A stretch of 64,000 nt of DNA from contig CM066297.1 in NCBI GenBank assembly GCA_033816765.1, positions 1,544,573 to 1,608,572 of the forward strand. The letters run 5' to 3'. The position numbers and the translations under genes are program-made. Position 1 is the first letter of the stretch, and every line of letters starts with the position of its first letter. A model generated the notes under the pieces. The model saw only the letters and a program-made list of their open reading frames with translations. It had not been told where the DNA came from and did no database searches. Shown here one piece after another: positions 13,035 through 24,617 of this stretch. Source of the DNA: Nothopassalora personata (taxonomy: Eukaryota; Ascomycota; Dothideomycetes; Mycosphaerellales; Mycosphaerellaceae).

Positions 13035-13112
13035 CGAAGCATTAGAACTAGTATTAGAACTAGCATTAGAACTAGAATTAGAACTAGAATTAGAACTAGA
13101 ATTAGAACTAGA
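13035..13112 (-). repeat. 12-bp tandem repeat encoding Ser/Asn tract
   Basis: Six or so copies of a 12-mer (plus strand TTAGAACTAGAA with minor variants) encode SSSN in the frame of the third ORF of element D. A period divisible by three is compatible with growth inside a coding sequence. Confidence 0.8.
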
Positions 13113-14980
13113 ATCCTATAGGCTACAGCTGTAGCCGGAAATTAACTAGAAACTAGGAGCCTATAGACCCGCACTAACCACTCAGTTCCACTTAGTCTTA
13201 CACAACTCCTTTGTCTAGACCCACTCGTTGTTGTGGCTAACACTAGTCTCACTAGACGCGTCCCTAAGTAGCTAGTTAGTAAAGTTCCTATAGTAGTTAC
13301 GGAAGAAGCTCTTATTACACCCTTCGCTTATGAAGCATATCTACTCGAGAGTAGTAACTAAGCTAAGCTACTTGTCCATTAATTTCACAGCTCGGACGCG
13401 CTAATTATGCATCTTCTTATAGAAGAGCTTCGAGTCTAGGCGGACCGCAGCATTAAGCTACCTTCTAGCATTAAGGATGACTTCGTTGTCGTTCTAAGAC
13501 TTTAAACCCGCTAGGGCATCGGATAGAGGGCTAATGCTACTAAGGTGTACGGCCGTAGGAAAAGGATGGCCGGGTACTAGGCGTCGATACTTAAACCCTG
13601 TAGCGCTTTCACTTAGCGTCTTAAAGTTACGATAGAAGTCCATCACCTAGTACATGCTCTAGCTTCTCTAGAGTTTAAGATAGTCGTCGTCGCGGATCTC
13701 GATAAAGTAAGGGTTAATCTAACGTAGCGTCTTCTTATATGCGGCCTACCTTATTAGGACGCCTATAGTAGTTACCCGCATTTGCCTAGCGCTTAGGTCC
13801 TCTCTAAACCAGCTAATGCTGTTCTTGCTTAGGTAATTCTAGACCCTAACCGAGAAGAAACGCTTGAATCGGCCGTCTTCTATACAGTCGTTAATCTAGT
13901 ACTACTAGATAAACTCTCTAGCATTCCCTTTCTTATGAAAACCGTGTAAAAACTCCGGCCTACTAGTGCCCTCTAGGTTAAGAGAGTACAGTATGTTAAG
14001 CCGGTTACTAGTCTAGTAGTTTTCAATTTCGAGGTTTAAGTCGACCCTAGTATACTACACTATAGTGTTCGCGTTACCCCCCTAATAAGCCCTATTAAAG
14101 CTAAAAATCGTAGGCCTAGGGAAGGAGATAAACCGAGTGTAGTGTTAAGGGTGTAGCGCTACTTATAAGAGCTATAGCCCGGGGTCTTGTTGCATAATCT
14201 GTTAGCTTAGAGAATACTATATGTTCTAGTAGACGCCGCCGTTGCTAACCTTATTCAATTCTCGTAGGTGCTATCGGTACACGTTGAATTCTCGACTCAT
14301 TATTTCTCTAACTAATTTAACCCGCGGTACCAGTTTAGCGTTATTGTATTAGTACAGCATGTTGCTATTAATGTAGGTACCGGTGCTATTAAGATCGGCT
14401 TAGTTAGCTTCATTAATGCCGAATTTGTTGAGGATCTAGTTATAGTTAGCATACGTAACGATACCACTTGTAGTGCCGACTTTACCTCGAACGCGGAGGC
14501 AGCTAAGCGGGTTAATAGTCTTCTAACTACGCTTATTAGGGCGAAACTACGACCTATTCTTTACCTTAATAGCTAAAAAACTCTTACCTTTAAAGAGCTA
14601 GTCTTAGACCTTAAGCGCGCGCTTATATAGGGTATTAGCGGTAATACCGGGATTTGTAACGAAGTAGAGGGCCTTATAGTAGAAATCTCGAACATGCTAA
14701 TCGCACATTATAGCGCTAACCTTACCATCCCTCTTAAGAACGTCCGAGACAGCATATTCGAGCATCTCAAGGCCCGCTATCCGGTGCTTAGGTAGCTAGT
14801 TAATGCTATCTACATTAATCGAGTTTCTAAACTTAATGCTACAATACCGCTTACTATAGGTGTAGTTAGCGCGCTTAATCCGGAGGGCCTCGTCTTCTTA
14901 TAGGATCTAATCCTTAAAGACTAATACATCCCTAATCATAGCCGAAGGTAATATAGTAAGTATCGGATTGCTATTCTCAG

Positions 14981-14994
14981 TTAGGGCCGGAGTG
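14981..14994. repeat. 14-bp target-site duplication, left
   Basis: TTAGGGCCGGAGTG here recurs at 15,890-15,903, exactly at the two ends of the 5S-fused retroposon. A duplication of this length points to target-primed reverse transcription, not to an LTR or cut-and-paste element. Confidence 0.92.
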
Positions 14995-15889
14995 ATTGAT
15001 TGATTGATTATTCCATTAACGTGCTATTTGAGTCAAAGACTATGCAACACGGGTCTCGAGAACGAGACCAAAATTTGAGAGAAGGAGAAAAGCCCCGTCG
15101 TACCCCGGACGTAAAAACTCCTTAAAAGATGCGAGCAACGCTCGCTATTCGAACCGTAAATCGAATATATTGCGGCGTAGTACGCGCGTACCCGGTAGTC
15201 GTGTCTTGTCGAGAATTGCGGTTTGTCGCCTTGCCCCGGGCGAGACAAGTTTTGCGCCCGTGTCTCGTTCTTGTTTTAAAAAGCCAAGCCGGCCGTACCC
15301 GTACGCACCGAGCAAAATCCCAAGAAACACCCGTTGCCTCTGTTTCAAATCCAGTCGCGTTCTCCGGTCTCGAGTGTAGCTCCTCGGTCGCAGTGGCCTC
15401 GCTGTCGTCCCCCCCTCGGCCTCTCTTGGTTCCAGCCGTGCAGTATACGTGGTTTGCGCCCCTAAACGCCTCTCTTGGTTCCAGCCGGCAGTTTACGTGG
15501 TTTGCCGGGACGACAGGTAGACAGCGCCTTCGTTGTTCGAGCGACGTGTACGCTATGTACGTCGCTTTCCCTTCTCGCAGTTCCGGAGTTCTTGTTTGTA
15601 GATTTTGAGCGTATCTCGTTCGTTCGGTTCGTCCGACCTGTCTTTTCTTGTTTCGAGTCGAGTAGGCTTGTATTTTTCGAGAGAGAGAGTCTTAGTTTCT
15701 CTTCGTCGTAACGAAGATACTTACGTCGTCCGCCGCGTGAAGGCGCTCTCTATAGGACGACTAAAAAATACATACAACACAGGGGATTCCCACGTGGTCA
15801 CCCACCATAGTACTAGTCCTGCGGTCAAGTGCTTGTATATGGGAGAGCGGACGGGATCCCTAATTTTCACTTGCCTGTGGTCGTATGTG
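14995..15889 (-). mobile_element. 5S rRNA-headed retroposon, copy 2 (895 bp)
   Basis: Read on the minus strand: a full 5S rRNA sequence (15,888 to 15,770), its T run (15,768 to 15,763), a 764-bp body (15,761 to 14,998) and a tail of AATC repeats at the duplication. Perfect 14-bp direct repeats flank it. The body matches 272-1,035 almost perfectly and neither copy is RIP-mutated, so the insertion is young relative to element D. The six-T run should stop Pol III, so 5S and body were probably joined by template switching during reverse transcription; a 5S-promoted SINE is the alternative. No protein is encoded. Confidence 0.85.
15770..15888 (-). rRNA. 5S rRNA copy (retroposon-linked)
   Basis: The minus strand begins ACATACGACC and ends GTTGTATGT; these pair as 5S helix I. 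Other family marks are GGGATCCCGTCCGCTC and GGTGGGTGACCA, the region of internal control box C. Helix II arms (GGCAAGTG with CACTTGACC) also pair, so the copy could still fold. Length is 119 nt, normal for 5S, followed by A and six T. Because it lies within a target duplication and is fused to a repeat, I read it as a retroposed 5S copy; transcription from its internal promoter cannot be excluded. Confidence 0.9.
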
Positions 15890-15903
15890 TTAGGGCCGGA
15901 GTG
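15890..15903. repeat. 14-bp target-site duplication, right
   Basis: Perfect copy of 14,981-14,994. Deleting 14,995-15,903 restores the reading frame of the surrounding third ORF, confirming which copy is duplicated. Confidence 0.92.
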
Positions 15904-17442
15904 GATCGTAGGGTACTAACCGGTGTACCTAGCGGACTGCCCTCGCGTATAGGTGCGCTATCTAGCGTTCGGTTAGGCGAGGATCGATTAGGCGTAGTTA
16001 TGCCCTTACCTATGCTCTCGCCTATACGGAGCTACTTAAGTCGACTCGACTTACGACCGCCTCTCGATAGGACTATAGGCTAGGTAGAGGCTAGTAGAGT
16101 TAGCGTAGTACTCTTTATACGTCCTTTCCCTTTACTACCCGGTAGCTAACGTAGCTAAGGCTGTTGTTAGCTAGATAGTCTAGGTTAAGCTATACTATCC
16201 TCCGGGGACGCGGACTTCTTAGTAATAGTACCCTCTATAAAGTATAGAAGGCTATCCTTATAGACGGCTAGGCGGTGTCTTCTAATAATCTCCCTACTCT
16301 TAGCCAACTACGGATTAATGCTACGTGCTTTAGCCTCCCTATCGTACCGGGTAAGATCGCTAGGCTCTAGAATTCGCTTGCGATCTATGCCCTTACGGCC
16401 GATCCTTATACGCTAGATTAGTGCCCTCTAAATTCTACTAATAGCCCTACTATAATCTAGGTACTTGTTAATAAAGGCCGTGAACTAGCGGCGCCCGCTA
16501 TTAGTACTGCAAAGCTCGGAGATAACGCGTCGATTAAGAATCTTATTGTCTATCTACTATAGCTAGTAGCGGGTAAGCGTAGCTCGAAGAGTCTTCTCTC
16601 GGTTACGAATCTCTAAACCGGTCTTACGAATCTTACCGACGATAGGAAACAAGACATCGAGCTTCTTATTACTAAGGAATTTATCCTAGTAGCTCTTGCC
16701 TATGCCGCTCTTAACTTCCTCGAAAAACAGGTCAACCTAGACGGAGCAGTCTTCGAACACCTTCTCGAAGCCCTTATAGAAGTCCTTTAACACCTCGACC
16801 CGCTTCTAAGGACTAAGCTCTCGGAACATAACATTAGCGGCGGACTTCGGCGTGTTCGTATTAGTAAGGACATGCTTAACGTTGTCCGGTAGGCGAAGGG
16901 ACTCGAACAAGGTCTAAGGTAGGCGGGTGAGCCTAGTAATAGTGCTAGTAAGCGCTGTACTCGAGCTAGCCGGGCGTAACGATAGACTAGCTAAAGCTAT
17001 AATAACTAGGATTCGCTGTTAGTAAGATCGTAAGAGCTAGCTATCTCGTAGTGCTACTCTAGAGTAATAGTAAGCTTTAAAAGCTTAGTATTAGGGTAGG
17101 GGCTTTAAAGAAGGTTAAGGTCGTGAAGAGAGAGAGAGGCTAAAGAACCATCTAATGTGTGTAGTAGTAGATAGATGTGTTAGTGGCTCTAGTAATAGTG
17201 TTAGTATTTAAAGAAAAAGAGAGGAAGTAGTAGGTAGAGAGCTGCGCTTAAGTATGCCTCTTAGCGTATGTCCCTGTAACCGTTATAAGGTAGTAGCGCC
17301 GAGACCGGTCTTATAAGTAGTAAGAGCAGTACTATTAAGGTCATACTAAAGGTCCGATAACCCTACATATAACCGAAAACCAGTGCTAGTAACCACCTAG
17401 GTAAGCATTCGGCAGGGGTATGCTACGCTGTCACGTGATCCG

Positions 17443-17468
17443 ATTTACCGGTCCCGGGACCGGTAAAT
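17443..17468. promoter_or_regulatory. Perfect 26-bp palindrome between pol and the third ORF of Gypsy D
   Basis: The core CGGTCCCGGGACCG (17,449-17,462) is extended symmetrically by ATTTAC and GTAAAT. A second small palindrome, TCACGTGA, lies at 17,431-17,438. On the minus strand this is a few hundred bases upstream of the third ORF. The same core stands ahead of gag (in the LTR) and pol. Confidence 0.75.
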
Positions 17469-17699
17469 GTAACTCTACTAACTAAGGTCTAACTAAGGTA
17501 AGAACACCCTATGAAGTAAAGTCTAGATAACCGAATCGGCTTAATAAACTGAAGGGCATGTGTAACACATACCTAAGGAAAGTGAACTCTATACGCCATT
17601 TCTAACTAATTAGTTCTTAGCCTCGATCCTACTAAACTGTGAAATTTCGGCTATAGAAAGGTTATAAGGCCTAACCTATAGCTTCTTAGATTCCGGTTT

Positions 17700-20600
17700 A
17701 GGATACGATCCCTTTTTGTTAACTCCTACAGGTAGCACGTCTTCGTCGGCGATAGGCTCGATCTCGTTCGAATTACTACTATCTTCGCTATTAGCGACGC
17801 TATTAGCGACTTCTCCCTCCCCTATTACGAGATCGGTACCATTATCTAAGTTCGGTACTCCTATGTTATCCGGGCGAAGCTCTAGAACTAGCTTAAGGTT
17901 TTCTCGTGCCTAAACACCCTTCATTAGTGTACTATCTAGTTCCTTAAGAATATAGGTACTAAACTCCCTAGAGACACTAGACACCCGATATGGACCTTAC
18001 TATCGGTAACCGATCTTACGTGAGAAGTTATCCTTATATAGCTTGTCGAATCTTATAATAAGGTCGCCCTCCTAGAAACTAATAGAGTTAACATTCCGGT
18101 AAGAATTAAAGTAGTCCTTACTAAGTTCTCTTAGTCGCTTCCTTCGAGCATATAGCTCTTCTAAACTAAGGTCTCGAGCCTAGAGTTAACGCGCACGTAT
18201 AGCAAGTAGGTCCTTAGTCGTTCTTACCGATCCCTATTAGTAATTCGCTTACGTCGGGTGCTTAACCTTAATTGGTAGAATCGTGCGATAGCTATATAGG
18301 ACCTAAGCTAGCGTTATTCTAGTAGTACGATAGGTCGTGGTCCTATTAGCCTATAACACAGCGGGTACCTATTACTCCTATCCGCGGTATGTGTTCCTTA
18401 TGAGCTTTACTAACGCTATAAGAATCGGACGGTGTCTAGCCTCGACCGGAGCATTAGACTACGGATAGTACGGTAATATTCGGATCCTTCGAACACTAAG
18501 CCCTACGAGTAACCGCTTAACCTCAGCCGCATGAACCGTAGCGTTATTAAGCACAATTTCAGCATAGTAGCCGTGCCTATAGAAGACATCTTTGTATAGA
18601 AACTTAGTAACCGTCTTAGAGCTAGGAGGTGCCCTCGTTACTCTAGCCTCGATCCAGTTGCTAAGTGCTTCGCGCGCAACTAGGAGGTATCTATTTTTAT
18701 GCACCTAGACGGGGTCCGAGTACTACTTCTTACTAATGACCTAAGGGCTCGATGAGTGAAGCTCACTAGCGCGCTAGTTGCCTTCGCGAAACCTACAAGG
18801 AGCATAACTTCGAACCTACGTAGAGACATCGGCGAAGCACCCGTCCTAGTAATACCGATTGGAAATAAGGTTGTACACGACCTTAGCGCTACGATGACCG
18901 TGTCTTTTATGGCATTCTATGACGATCTCCTTCTAAGCCTTATTATCGTTAATTATAAGTTATAACGGTACTCCTCGGCGTTTCTAGAAGAATAGCAATT
19001 GGTCCCGGATAAAGAAATTGACGCTCTTCTTTACTAGTCGCCGGTACTTAGCACGGGTAATACTATTGGGCCGGGTCCTAGTTTCTATAACCTAAGCAAG
19101 TTGCTAAGAGCTTTTAGAATATTAGTCCCCGAGATGTCGTGTTTTCTAGATTTCAACTGGATAGGTGTCGACCGGCTCCGGGTACCCGAATAGCTTATTA
19201 TCAATTATCTAGTCGACTTTGTCTTCGTTAGCTTCCCTAGGTTCCTAAGGTGTAGAGGGCCTACGAGACAGGGCATCTAGGCTAGTATACCTAGTCCCCG
19301 TAACGTGCTTTACCTCGAACGTGAATAGCCTAATCTATGCGACCCACCGGGCCATTACCGAGTTAGGCAGGTCCGAAGCCGGCCGGTTAAGTTGCTATAC
19401 AAGTGTCTTAGCATTAACCTTAAGGACAAAATTAACGCTAGTAACATATCTCTAGATCTTCTTAAGCCCCTTAAGGACCCTAAGGCATTCTCGCTTACTA
19501 GCATTATATCTAGATTCTAACGCGTTCTAGATTCCACTCTTATACCGCACCGGGTGACGCCGTCGAGTGCTGTCTATTAATTCTTAAGAAACGATACATC
19601 CCTATCTAGTACCGCTAGCATTAACTAAGACAAAGATAGACCTAGCACTAGGTAAGTAGTAGAGGGTAACTAAGGCTAGAGCCTACACAAGGTATCTAGT
19701 AACCTCTTCTTTTAAGGACTGCTCATTTTCTGTCTAGGTGAACTCGGCGTCCTTCTTTAGTAGCTTGTACATTAGTCGAGCGATAATGACGAACTAGGGG
19801 ATCTATATCCGGAAGTACACATATAGCCCTATATAGGTGCGGACCTCCTTAATACAGGTGGGCGTAGGCTAGTCTAGGATCTTGGCTACAACCTTTAAAT
19901 TAGGATAGCGACCATCCGGGCTAGTAACGTACCTAACAATCTTAAGCTTTTTATATAACCATTGGGATTTGCCTCTAGCAACCACCGTACTAGCTCTCTC
20001 TAGATTAGCAAGAACTAGATCTAGGGAGACGATGTGCTTAACGACCTATCTCCTTAGCCTAGGCTCTACTTCGGCATTCCTATAGTCCTTAGTTAGTCCC
20101 TTAATACCGATATTATCAAGAAACGGCTTTACTCGATGCGAGATATAATTAAGTAGAATCTTTATTACCGTACGCACGAACTAAGCAACTAAATTAGTAG
20201 CTCCTTAAGGCAGAGTCGTGTTGCGTACTAGGCTAAGTGGGGTTATGAAGGCTGTTAAATCCCGGCAGGACTCATCTAAAGTGATCTAATCATAACCTAA
20301 AAACAGGTCTATAAGTGAAGCGACTCGGCAACCGGCAAAATCCTCTAAGAAGCTATCCGTGTCCGGTGGAATGTTAGCATCGCGCATAGTAACCTTATTT
20401 AGGAGCATAGCTAAGTTAATTAACCGATATGGTACATCGCTTCTAGAGGCATTAACCTTCTTTACGACTAGGAACCAGCTATTGGAATATGCCCCTTATG
20501 AGTATTGTAGGATGTTGTTCTTAATCCGGGCTCTAATCATGCGCTTAACAATTGCCCTAAGACTTAGGTGCAGCCGGATAGGGCGTGCCTACTATAGCCT

Positions 20601-20990
20601 ATAAGGAACCGTGTTGATCTTCTAAGGTGGTATAACGTCGTGCCTAATTTGCCTTATGTAACTAAAATCCTAAGCGAGGACTGCCTCCCGGTTGTAGAGC
20701 ATCTTATCAAATAAGGCCCTTTCTATTAGCAATAGCTTGATGCTAACCTTAATTAAGGTAAGTCGTTCTAGCGTAATCCGGCTACCTCGCTTAATACTTG
20801 AGAATTTCTTAGTTAAGTACTTCCTATTAAACGGTCCTTGTCCTTTAGGTATCTTAGATTCTAGGTACAGCGCCCTACGCTTCTATTCTATATCTCCCTT
20901 AACTTGTGATTCTAGGCGTTCGTGAACGCTCGCGTCTACTAGCTTCTTCTTATCCGCCTTACGCTTATACATCGTGAAGACCTGCGGCAT
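17700..20990 (-). pseudogene. Gypsy D pol: RT, RNase H, integrase
   Basis: A possible ATG lies at 20,990. The frame passes through RT (FLDNIG and the adjoining thumb region near 20,130-19,900), RNase H (about 19,700-19,300, then a DALSRR box near 19,280) and integrase. The integrase zinc-finger half (CHKRHGHR) is at about 18,925-18,845, and an open catalytic stretch at 18,459-18,704 ends IRILPYYP. Protease is not in this frame but upstream with gag. About 300 bp of non-coding sequence holding the palindrome separates it from gag-protease. RIP-type stops interrupt it. Confidence 0.78.
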
Positions 20991-21224
20991 CCTAATGTTA
21001 GCTATATATTAGCCTACTTATTACTTTCGTGCCTAAGCATTCAATGTAGATTGCCTTAGGATCTCGGAAGGCCAATCCCCTTAAACTGAATAAACGTTAG
21101 TAATAGAATCTCCCTTAAACGCGCCTATTCCAATTTCTGTAACTCGTTCCTTTACTCTAGTAGTCCTAAGCAATCCTAATAAGTGAGCTAAATGGTTGCT
21201 AGGCGTTAGAGCCTTGCCGGGTTC

Positions 21225-21266
21225 CTATAGATGCGTCGTGTCGTCCTATAGATGCGTCGTGTCGTG
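21225..21266. repeat. Short tandem repeat upstream of the pol ORF of Gypsy D
   Basis: Two adjacent near-identical units contain ATAGATGCGTCGTGTCGT. They lie between the palindrome at 21,300 and the pol start. Confidence 0.7.
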
Positions 21267-21293
21267 GTCGTATCCGTTTTCCTTACTATGGCT

Positions 21294-21319
21294 ATTTACC
21301 GGTCCCGGGACCGGCAAAT
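21294..21319. promoter_or_regulatory. Palindrome between gag-protease and pol of Gypsy D
   Basis: The core CGGTCCCGGGACCG is at 21,300-21,313, with arms ATTTAC and GCAAAT. One mismatch is explained if one arm suffered a CpA to TpA change. It sits about 300 bp upstream of the pol ATG on the minus strand. Confidence 0.72.
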
Positions 21320-21559
21320 CAAAGTCCGAGGTTTTTCCGAGATAGTACGAGAACCTTACTAATTTTGTCAAATCCGGCTTTAGCAAATCAGTGGGTTGAG
21401 CGCCGTAACTTAACCTACCCTTCCATTTCCCGACGCTTTTAATAGTTCTTAAAGGGTCTTGCACCTGTCCGAGCTAACTAGGGTAGTAAACATGACACTT
21501 TCACCTTTACGGCTGGCAATAGTCCCCTCCTATAAACTATCATTGCAGTTACGGGTAGT

Positions 21560-24238
21560 AAGTCGCACCTTACGGGCCTACGGACGTCCTAGGATTGTTA
21601 GTGAGTTTAGATCCGAGGAGATAAACATATCTATTTAGTAGTAAACCCTAAATACCTAAACATCTAAATTGCCTACAACACCTTTAAACTAGGCCCGCCC
21701 TCTAGCACCTCGAAAGGTAAGCTAAGTACTCGACATTACCGGTAACCTAAATCTATAAGCGTTCCTCTAGCCGATAATATTCACCTCGGAACCCTCGTTA
21801 ATTAGGCACCTAATCTAGTTCTTATTCATCCCGAACTCCGCTACTACCTAAGGACTAGGGACTATAGCAAAGTTGTTAAGGATACTAGAGAGCCCGATTT
21901 TCTTAACGTCCTTATAGAGCTTAGCAGTAGGGACCGCTCCTTTAGAGTAAAGTATAGTTAAATATACTCCGACATACTAGGCCTAACTATCTTCGCGGAA
22001 GACCTCCTTATTATACTTAGGTTCATCTTCACAGGTGACCACTTATCTAGTGCGAACCTTAGGGTCCTTTCCTATAAGGCGTCGTACTATAGCGAGCTTC
22101 TCCTAAAGAGCGGGGGTGTTAGTAACGCGACCGAAGAGGGTAGCCTCAAACTAGCGACTATATCGAAACTAATCTTAGGCGTTCATATTGGGAAACGTTG
22201 TCTAGAGGATCTAATTAATCTAGTAGATGATACCCTCTTCCTTTATAACCGGGCTATTACTAGCTAAACTATATTGTCGGACGTAGTTGTTAATCCTTAT
22301 AGTCTTAGCATTCTACATGCGCTTCCTTTGTGCGAAGGGGGCGTTTACGGGACTAATAGGCATATCCTTAGGCAGTCCTTTATTAGCATCGTTCCCTAAT
22401 CTATTCACTTAGGCATTATTTCCCCTTCCTAGGGTTACCCCGGATTTAGCTAATAATTAAGTTTCGCTTATTTAACCACTAACTTCATCAATCATTTCAA
22501 CCTCCTACTAGTTAATCTTAGCTTACCGGATCTCCTGTTCCAATTGTAGGCGAACTTTCTTAGTAGCCTTAGCTCGGGCTCGTAGATCCTAGGCTAAGGA
22601 CCGGGTCCTCGGGTGCGAATTCTTTAGAATGCCTACGGGTGCCTTCCCTTTCACTTTGTTAGACTACATAGGATAGGTAGATACCTCGTTAAGCTCGCCT
22701 AAGTTAACCGCCTACTCCACTTCACTTTCTCCGAATAAGACCTAATATGTACTAGTAGCCTTCTCTATTTAGCTAGACCGTGCGTTCTAAGGGCTATACT
22801 CCATTAAATGCCTAAAGTTAGGAGGGGGCTTAGAATAATTAGGAGGCGTAACCTTTATTACCCTAGTGTAGTCCCTACCTATCTATTGCTTACGTAGTGT
22901 AGAAATCTTATACTAGTTGTTAAACTCGATCGGCCTATAATGTTCTTCGAGTAGAGGGAGCATATAGAGCAGTTTCGGTTTACTATAGTCCCTCCGAAAG
23001 TTGAACTTAGTAGGACGCGGATCGCCTTCCTTCCCTAGATACTACTAGTTGTTCGGGGCGAGGTGTACGTAGCCCCGAGATATTAAGGACCTTATTGCCC
23101 TACAGTTACTAGCCTAGTACTTCGAACTGCTATAGTTGTAGTAATAACCATCTATCGCTTTAGACTGTTCGCGATTCTACGATGGGGGACGCTACATTAC
23201 GTAAACCTATAGTTCAGTATCTAGGTCGTACCTCTCCGGTTGCATAGAGCGTTAATTCTCGCTCGGGTAGAAGGCACCCGCGTCCGCGACGCGACCGCGC
23301 TAGTATGTACGTATGCTCATTTTAGCTACCTTCTAGATGAGGTCATCATTAATAACAGTCCTAGAAGTGGCCTTCTTAAGCGTGTTAATCTTAGGCTTAA
23401 GGCGCGGCATTTGCTTCACGACTAAGCGGTATAGCTAAGGTAAAGTAAGAGGGAAATCTGTATGTATAGCTTTCCATCCCTCCTTACTATCTACGATGCT
23501 AGTAGCTTTATCGAGGATCCTCTAAAAGTCCCTAAACTTCTTAGGTTACTTTAGGTGAAGCCCGTAAGCCTTGTAGACCGCTTTCGCGACCGCCTCTAGC
23601 AATCCCTAAAGGAGAAGGCGACTCCGGGAGCTGTTATCTAAATCCTTAGGCTCAATTAGGTCACTTAAGGATATAAATAGGCGGATAAATTCCTTCACAT
23701 CTTGTTCTTTAGGCCTCTTACCTTACTACGCCCTAATAATCTCCTTAAGATATTCCCGACTCCCTAACATCGAGTAGGCGTTAAACCTTAAGAACTCTAA
23801 TAAGAACGCCCTCCTAAAACGTGCCTTATTAGTAAGCCACCTAGGCAGCCTTATAACTACGCGCCGGATAGTAGTTTTGCAATTACGCTTAAACCTACCC
23901 TAGAAATTATCCTTCTTAATGGATGCCCGAGGCGGATACTAGTCTATTAGGTCGCTAAACCGCTCCTAGAACTTAGTAGCATTAGTGCCATTAAAGAACG
24001 GATTCTTAGCACCTCCTAGAGGTGGAAAGCGAGGGCTAGCGTTTTCTATTACTACTACTAATCGTCTAAAGAGGGCAGTTATAGCATCTATTCCAATTGT
24101 ACTGTTCGTTCCTACACCTATACCCAATTTAGCGGCGCTAGTTCCGCTTCTCCCTTCCTTACTAGATTCAGGTGTTTCCCCTTCCTCCGATTCCTCTATC
24201 CCCTTATAAGGGACAGAATCCCTATAGACCCCTTCCAT
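21560..24238 (-). pseudogene. Gypsy D gag-protease
   Basis: Gag starts at ATG 24,238 (open to 23,966). It continues through a capsid-like region and a degraded Cys/His box near 23,130-23,060, then a charged helical stretch. A protease region near 21,820-21,560 has an EGSEVNII active-site-like motif (first Asp changed) and a TILGRP end. Keeping protease with Gag and starting pol anew after a spacer distinguishes D from G in this window. RIP-type stops are common. Confidence 0.7.
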
Positions 24239-24399
24239 TTTTGTGGGGTTTATAGGCTGTTCGTAGCCTCTGCCTATGTCGGCAAAGGTGCTAAGTTTTT
24301 CTAGTGATGCAGCCGTATCTATTGTTACGTAGTGCTTGCTTTAGAATGTGCTAATACTAGTTGTTGCTTAATAGGACCTTGTGACCGTGATTGTTACTA

Positions 24400-24545
24400 A
24401 ATACCTTAGACCTTAAGTGTTTTCGACCTTAGTCGACCTTAACCGTGAACCTTAACCTTAAACCTTAACCGTGAACCTTGACCTTGAACCTTAACCTTAA
24501 GTGATAACCTTAACCGTGAACCTTAGACCTTAAACCGTGATTTTA
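24400..24545 (-). repeat. Degenerate tandem repeats in the leader of Gypsy D
   Basis: Irregular repeats of CCTTAA, CCGTGAA and similar hexamer/heptamer units fill about 145 bp between the 5' LTR and gag. A nine-C run is at 24,592-24,600. Nothing coding is seen. Confidence 0.7.
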
Positions 24546-24617
24546 ACCTTACAAACTAGATGCTAATACGCTACCGGGTGTACACTTAATACCCCCCCCC
24601 TTATTGACCACTAAAAT

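Larger units (their letters stand above)
12716..17090 (-). pseudogene. Third ORF of Gypsy D, unknown protein of about 1,100 codons
   Basis: One minus-strand frame runs from about 17,090 to a TAG TAG near 12,716. The only breaks are several dozen TAG/TAA codons at positions suited to Gln or Trp. The frame continues exactly across the retroposon when that insert and one copy of its 14-bp duplication are removed. I do not recognise the family. Visible: a charged, helix-rich N-terminal third, a basic Pro/Ser/Gln-rich linker around 16,170-15,910, a mixed region with many Tyr, Asn and Arg residues, and near the C-terminus a Ser-Ser-Ser-Asn repeat. No membrane segment was seen, so an envelope is unlikely. 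No RT, integrase or DDE motif is evident. The exact start is unclear. Confidence 0.65.

Noticed and set aside
13035..13112. Possible CRISPR-like array
   Set aside because: It is a 12-bp in-frame coding microsatellite without spacers, in a eukaryote.
15770..15888. Ordinary dispersed 5S rRNA gene
   Set aside because: Fungi often have dispersed 5S genes, but this copy is inside a 14-bp target duplication and joined to a repeated body, so a retroposed copy is the better reading. Transcription is still possible.
12716..17090. Third ORF of D as a Starship captain (tyrosine recombinase) or an envelope gene
   Set aside because: I could not find the Arg...His-x-x-Arg...Tyr catalytic pattern, a signal peptide or a membrane helix; it sits between integrase and the 3' LTR of a bounded Gypsy.
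24592..24600. C run next to an LTR as a polypurine tract of element D
   Set aside because: On the plus strand it is pyrimidine, and all D coding is on the minus strand, where the purine tract sits beside the other LTR.
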